From the NCBI GenBank assembly GCA_937897315.1, contig CALCNS010000260.1, positions 1-8,710 of the forward strand: a stretch of DNA of 8,710 nucleotides. The letters are read 5' to 3'. Source of the DNA: an uncultured Bacillota bacterium (GTDB taxonomy: Bacteria > Bacillota > JAAYKD01). Under the pieces are notes generated by a model. It was not told where the DNA came from. It made no database searches and saw only the letters and a list, made by a program, of their open reading frames with translations. The translations under genes were made by a program, and so were the position numbers. Below, piece by piece: positions 5,883-8,710 of the stretch (position 1 is the first letter of the stretch; each line of letters opens with the position of its first letter).

Positions 5883-7175
5883 TTATGGGGTCAAGCGGAA
5901 TCTGTCACGAGGAAATAAAACAGCTTCTCGAATGTTCTGTAAGCCAAGAATCTTGCAGACCAGTCGTTCGGCTCCAATGGCGAACCCTCCATGAGGTGGC
6001 ATACCATATTGGAAAATCTCCAAATATGAAGCAAAGCTCTCTGGCTGCAACCCTTTCTCGCGGATGTTGTGGACTAAGACATCGTAATCATGGACACGTT
6101 GTGCACCGGAATTCATTTCCAAGCCGCGGAACAACATATCGAAACTTTCAGTAACGTCCTGATCGTCGGCACTGGGTTGAGTATACATGGGTCGATTGGC
6201 TTTGCCATAATGAGTTGCAAAAACGAATTCTGAACCGGTCTCTTTCATCATATACTCACAGATTAAACGCTCGGATTCGGAATCCAAGTCCAATATCTCA
6301 AGTGATTTCCCATACTCTTTTTGTAGAATACGGTCAATTTCCTTGATTCTTAGTCGAGGTATCTGGCCTACTTTGGGTAACTGGGCTTGAAACATGGCCA
6401 GTTCCTTTGACATATACTCCTGTAAGTAGGCAAAAACATATTCAAGCAAACGCTCCTCTAAGGATAACACATCGTTCAACCCAGAGATAAAGCCCATCTC
6501 TAAATCTAAAGAAATAAACTCGCTCAGGTGTCTAGAGGTATTGTGAGGTTCTGCTCGGTAAACCGGGGCAACCTCAAATACTCTTTGTAATCCTGCACCC
6601 ATGGCCATTTGCTTGTAGAACTGAGGGGATTGAGCCAAATACGCCGTCTGTTCAAAATACTTAATTTCGAACAGCTCACTGCCTCCTTCTGTTCCTGTAG
6701 CCACAATCTTTGGGGTATGGATCTCGGTGAATTTTTCCTGATGTAAGAAGTCCCGAAATGCTTTGATGACACCGTCTTGAATTTTAAAAATAGCCGCCGT
6801 CTTGGGGTGACGCAAACTTAAAACACGATGATCCAATACATGTTCCAAGCCCGCTCCAATTTCTTCTTGGTTGAGCTCAAAAGGTAAGTCTTTGTAAACC
6901 TTACCCAGAACAACAATCTCGCTAATTTGCAACTCCACTCCGAGGGCTTGTTGATTGGAAGCAGATACTGAACCATGGACTCTAACCGCTTGCTCTGGGG
7001 CAATGTCCTGAAGCCACTCGGGTTTTCCAGTGACCACTCCTTGTACCATTCCGGTCGTATCTTTGATTAAGAGAAACGCTAGTTTCCCCAATTTACGCAC
7101 GCGGTGTAACCATCCTTCTACTGTGACTTCTTGATGCAAATATTTCGGCAGTTCCTCTATCCAAATTCGATTCAT
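5883..7175 (-). CDS. aspS: Aspartyl-tRNA synthetase, archaeal/eukaryal type (artefactual second copy)
   Basis: Mirror image of 1536-2828, with an identical 430-residue product that includes motif 2, motif 3 and the PRDRFRLTP terminus. The preferred start is again the ATG (7173-7175) and not the upstream in-frame GTG at 7194-7196. Same single locus as the left-arm entry. Confidence 0.87.
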   Translation of the reverse strand: MNRIWIEELPKYLHQEVTVEGWLHRVRKLGKLAFLLIKDTTGMVQGVVTGKPEWLQDIAPEQAVRVHGSVSASNQQALGVELQISEIVVLGKVYKDLPFELNQEEIGAGLEHVLDHRVLSLRHPKTAAIFKIQDGVIKAFRDFLHQEKFTEIHTPKIVATGTEGGSELFEIKYFEQTAYLAQSPQFYKQMAMGAGLQRVFEVAPVYRAEPHNTSRHLSEFISLDLEMGFISGLNDVLSLEERLLEYVFAYLQEYMSKELAMFQAQLPKVGQIPRLRIKEIDRILQKEYGKSLEILDLDSESERLICEYMMKETGSEFVFATHYGKANRPMYTQPSADDQDVTESFDMLFRGLEMNSGAQRVHDYDVLVHNIREKGLQPESFASYLEIFQYGMPPHGGFAIGAERLVCKILGLQNIREAVLFPRDRFRLTP

Positions 7176-7208
7176 ACACTCACTTCTTTCTTTCACTTCA
7201 TCTTTTCT

Positions 7209-7237
7209 ATTTTATAGCGAAAGCATTACTTTGGCAA
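7209..7237 (-). promoter_or_regulatory. Predicted aspS promoter (mirror copy)
   Basis: Reverse complement of the TTGCCA - 17 nt - TAAAAT promoter at 1474-1502. Confidence 0.5.
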
Positions 7238-7307
7238 GTATAATTAAAGGAAGTTACAAGCTTTCTATCGAAGTTTTATACGATAATATAAGTAAGGAAT
7301 GAATACC

Positions 7308-8486
7308 ATGAAATTTTGGAACAAAAAAACACTGCTTTATCTAATATTGGTTTTCGTTTTTCTTCTAACAGCCTGCAATCATACTAGTCCAAAACCAGAT
7401 AACACTCCCTTACCCGTTCCCCCTCCGGAGCCGATTAGAAAAGAATTTCATTTTATTGCAGTAGGAGACAACTTGATTCATAGCCCTATTTACGAGCATG
7501 CAAAGAAAATGGGTGGGGATCATTACGATTTCAGCAGTTCTTATGCACCGGTGAAAGATGCGATTGCGGCTGCGGATATCGCCTTCTTAAATCAGGAAGT
7601 TACAGTTGCCGGCGAAGAATACATTATTAGTACCTATCCTCTTTTCAACGCACCCAAGGAGTTGGCGGTTGAGATGTCCAACATTGGCTTTGATATTGTC
7701 AATCAAGCGAGCAATCACTCCATGGATTCGGGTATGGGTGCATTGGTCGATTCCTGGAAACTATGGAAACAGCTGAATGTAGAGGTCGTGGGTTTCTATG
7801 AACAAGAAGCTGGAGCGGTCAGGATTCTTGAGCGGGATGGAATTCGTTTTGCATTTCTAGGGTATAATTATGGGCTCAACGGCTTTATTGTGGATGATTG
7901 GCAAGAGTATGGCATGACATTCTTGGAAGAAGAAGAAATCATTCTTGAAAATGTTCGTCATGCAAAGGATATCGCTGATTTCGTGATTGTATCTTTCCAC
8001 TGGGGAGACGAAGGCGCAACGAGCGCAAATGAGCAGCAAGAACATTTAGCTCACTTGCTGGCGCAAGAGAATGTAGATGTCATCATTGGTCATCACCCTC
8101 ATGTCATTCAGCCAGTAGAAATATTGAAGCGTGCCGATGGCAAGGAAATGCCGGTATTTTACTCGTTGGGAAACTTCATCTCGAATCAGTCTTCCGGTAT
8201 TAACCTGTTAGGCGGTATGGCCTCTCTTTATTTTAATGTGGATGGTGATTCGCTTTTTGTGGATCGTGTTTCTATGGTTCCTTTGGTGACACACTATGAA
8301 CCTCAATACAAAGCGACACGTGTTTTATTTTTAGATCGTTACACCGAAGAAGAAGCAGCAACACACGGGGTTCACTCCACTACCGAATACTTCTCTACTC
8401 CTTGGTTAAGATATGTTTTCGATGATATCATCAAAGAAGAGTTCAGAGGAAAAGCCCCAGATAACATTCCGAAAGAGGGTAATTAA
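7308..8486 (+). CDS. CapA family lipoprotein (artefactual second copy)
   Basis: Mirror image of 225-1403, identical in sequence: lipobox LTAC with Cys23, GDNLIH, HWGDE, GHHPHV and SLGNF motifs. In this orientation the start evidence is easy to read: AAGGA at 7294-7298, then ATG at 7308, 9 nt later. The in-frame ATG at 7299 directly follows the binding site and is disfavoured. The TAA stop at 8484-8486 is directly followed by the GTG start of polA. Confidence 0.85.
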   Translation: MKFWNKKTLLYLILVFVFLLTACNHTSPKPDNTPLPVPPPEPIRKEFHFIAVGDNLIHSPIYEHAKKMGGDHYDFSSSYAPVKDAIAAADIAFLNQEVTVAGEEYIISTYPLFNAPKELAVEMSNIGFDIVNQASNHSMDSGMGALVDSWKLWKQLNVEVVGFYEQEAGAVRILERDGIRFAFLGYNYGLNGFIVDDWQEYGMTFLEEEEIILENVRHAKDIADFVIVSFHWGDEGATSANEQQEHLAHLLAQENVDVIIGHHPHVIQPVEILKRADGKEMPVFYSLGNFISNQSSGINLLGGMASLYFNVDGDSLFVDRVSMVPLVTHYEPQYKATRVLFLDRYTEEEAATHGVHSTTEYFSTPWLRYVFDDIIKEEFRGKAPDNIPKEGN

Positions 8487-8662
8487 GTGACAAAGAAAGC
8501 TCTAATTATTGATGGATATAGCTTGGCTTTTCGTGCCTTCTATGCTTTACCCTTAATGAGCAATGCGAAAGGAATTTATACCAACGCCGTATATGGATTT
8601 GCCACCATGGTTCAAAAGGCCATGGAGACCATCCAACCAGATTATGCTCTTGTTGCATTTGA
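8487..8662 (+). CDS. polA: DNA polymerase I N-terminal fragment (artefactual second copy)
   Basis: Mirror image of 49-224. It has a GTG start with AGAGGG (8474-8479) 7 nt upstream, 58 native codons, then entry into the adapter at 8663. The apparent protein end EDRKSVV with stop at 8682-8684 is adapter-encoded. DRKSVV is one of the three translated-frame signatures of this Illumina adapter. Confidence 0.87.
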
Positions 8663-8710
8663 AGATCGGAAGAGCGTCGTGTAGGGAAAGAGTGTAGATC
8701 TCGGTGGTCG
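8663..8710 (-). other. Illumina P5/Read-1 adapter contamination, right end (reverse complement)
   Basis: The last 48 bases begin AGATCGGAAGAGCGTCGTGT and end CTCGGTGGTCG, the reverse complement of the adapter at 1-48, and lack the same 10 outer bases. Truncation at the same base on both ends supports a single adapter-ended path traversed twice. Confidence 0.98.

Larger units (their letters stand above)
4356..8710 (-). repeat. Right arm of the inverted repeat (mirror of the left arm)
   Basis: This is the exact reverse complement of 1-4355, including the adapter. It holds no independent information. Its genes are the same five loci and should not be counted as paralogues. Confidence 0.97.

Noticed and set aside
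7231..7292. Promoter of the CapA-like gene (perfect TATAAT at 7239-7244; GATAAT at 7282-7287; TTGGCA at 7231-7236)
   Set aside because: None of these boxes pairs with a good partner at 16-18 nt spacing. The best combination is TTGGCA with TACAAG at 18 nt, which is too weak to call.
1..8710. A biological inverted duplication, hairpin telomere or palindromic amplicon
   Set aside because: Both ends are synthetic adapter broken at the same base, arms are identical and there is no spacer. A natural structure would not mirror library adapter.
1..8710. Insertion sequence or composite transposon with long terminal inverted repeats
   Set aside because: No transposase, no unique core between the arms and no target-site duplication. 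The repeat contains ordinary housekeeping genes.
4356..8710. Second paralogous set of aspS, aldo/keto reductase, capA-like and polA genes
   Set aside because: The copies are identical including intergenic DNA and adapter, so they are the same sequence read backwards.

Overview
This window is not a natural 8.7-kb locus. It is a perfect head-to-head palindrome: base i is complementary to base 8711-i across the window, with the turn between 4355 and 4356 and no spacer. Both outer ends are the same Illumina P5/Read-1 adapter (1-48, and its reverse complement at 8663-8710). Because even the adapter is mirrored, I read the window as one 4,355-nt arm represented twice, by a fold-back molecule or by an assembler passing through a self-complementary junction. 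Only one arm carries independent information. Right-arm features are listed for completeness but are the same genes.

The real content, read once, is five genes. On the outer side, leaving a shared 132-bp intergenic region, are a CapA-family lipoprotein gene and, directly after its stop codon, the first 58 codons of polA. In the other direction run an archaeal/eukaryal-type aspartyl-tRNA synthetase (aspS), a rho-independent-type terminator, an aldo/keto reductase with a C-terminal pair of iron-sulfur cysteine motifs, and, 1 nt later, the start of a zinc-dependent succinylglutamate desuccinylase/aspartoacylase-like (M14 clan) gene. That last gene is cut off at the palindrome centre.

The organism looks like a member of the Bacillota, probably an anaerobic clostridial lineage. 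This is inference from strong AAAGGAGG-type ribosome binding sites, GTG starts, a Gram-positive style lipoprotein signal, moderate G+C by eye, a compact GAD-less AspRS and an Fe-S aldo/keto reductase of a type common in anaerobes. No rRNA, tRNA, CRISPR, transposase or phage gene is visible.

Functionally the arm is ordinary: housekeeping genes (polA, aspS) beside a surface lipoprotein and a likely two-gene redox/hydrolase unit. I found no convincing undescribed biological system. The notable result is the artefact, its apparent turn point inside a native 18-bp palindrome within a conserved coding motif, and the two chimeric protein ends it creates.
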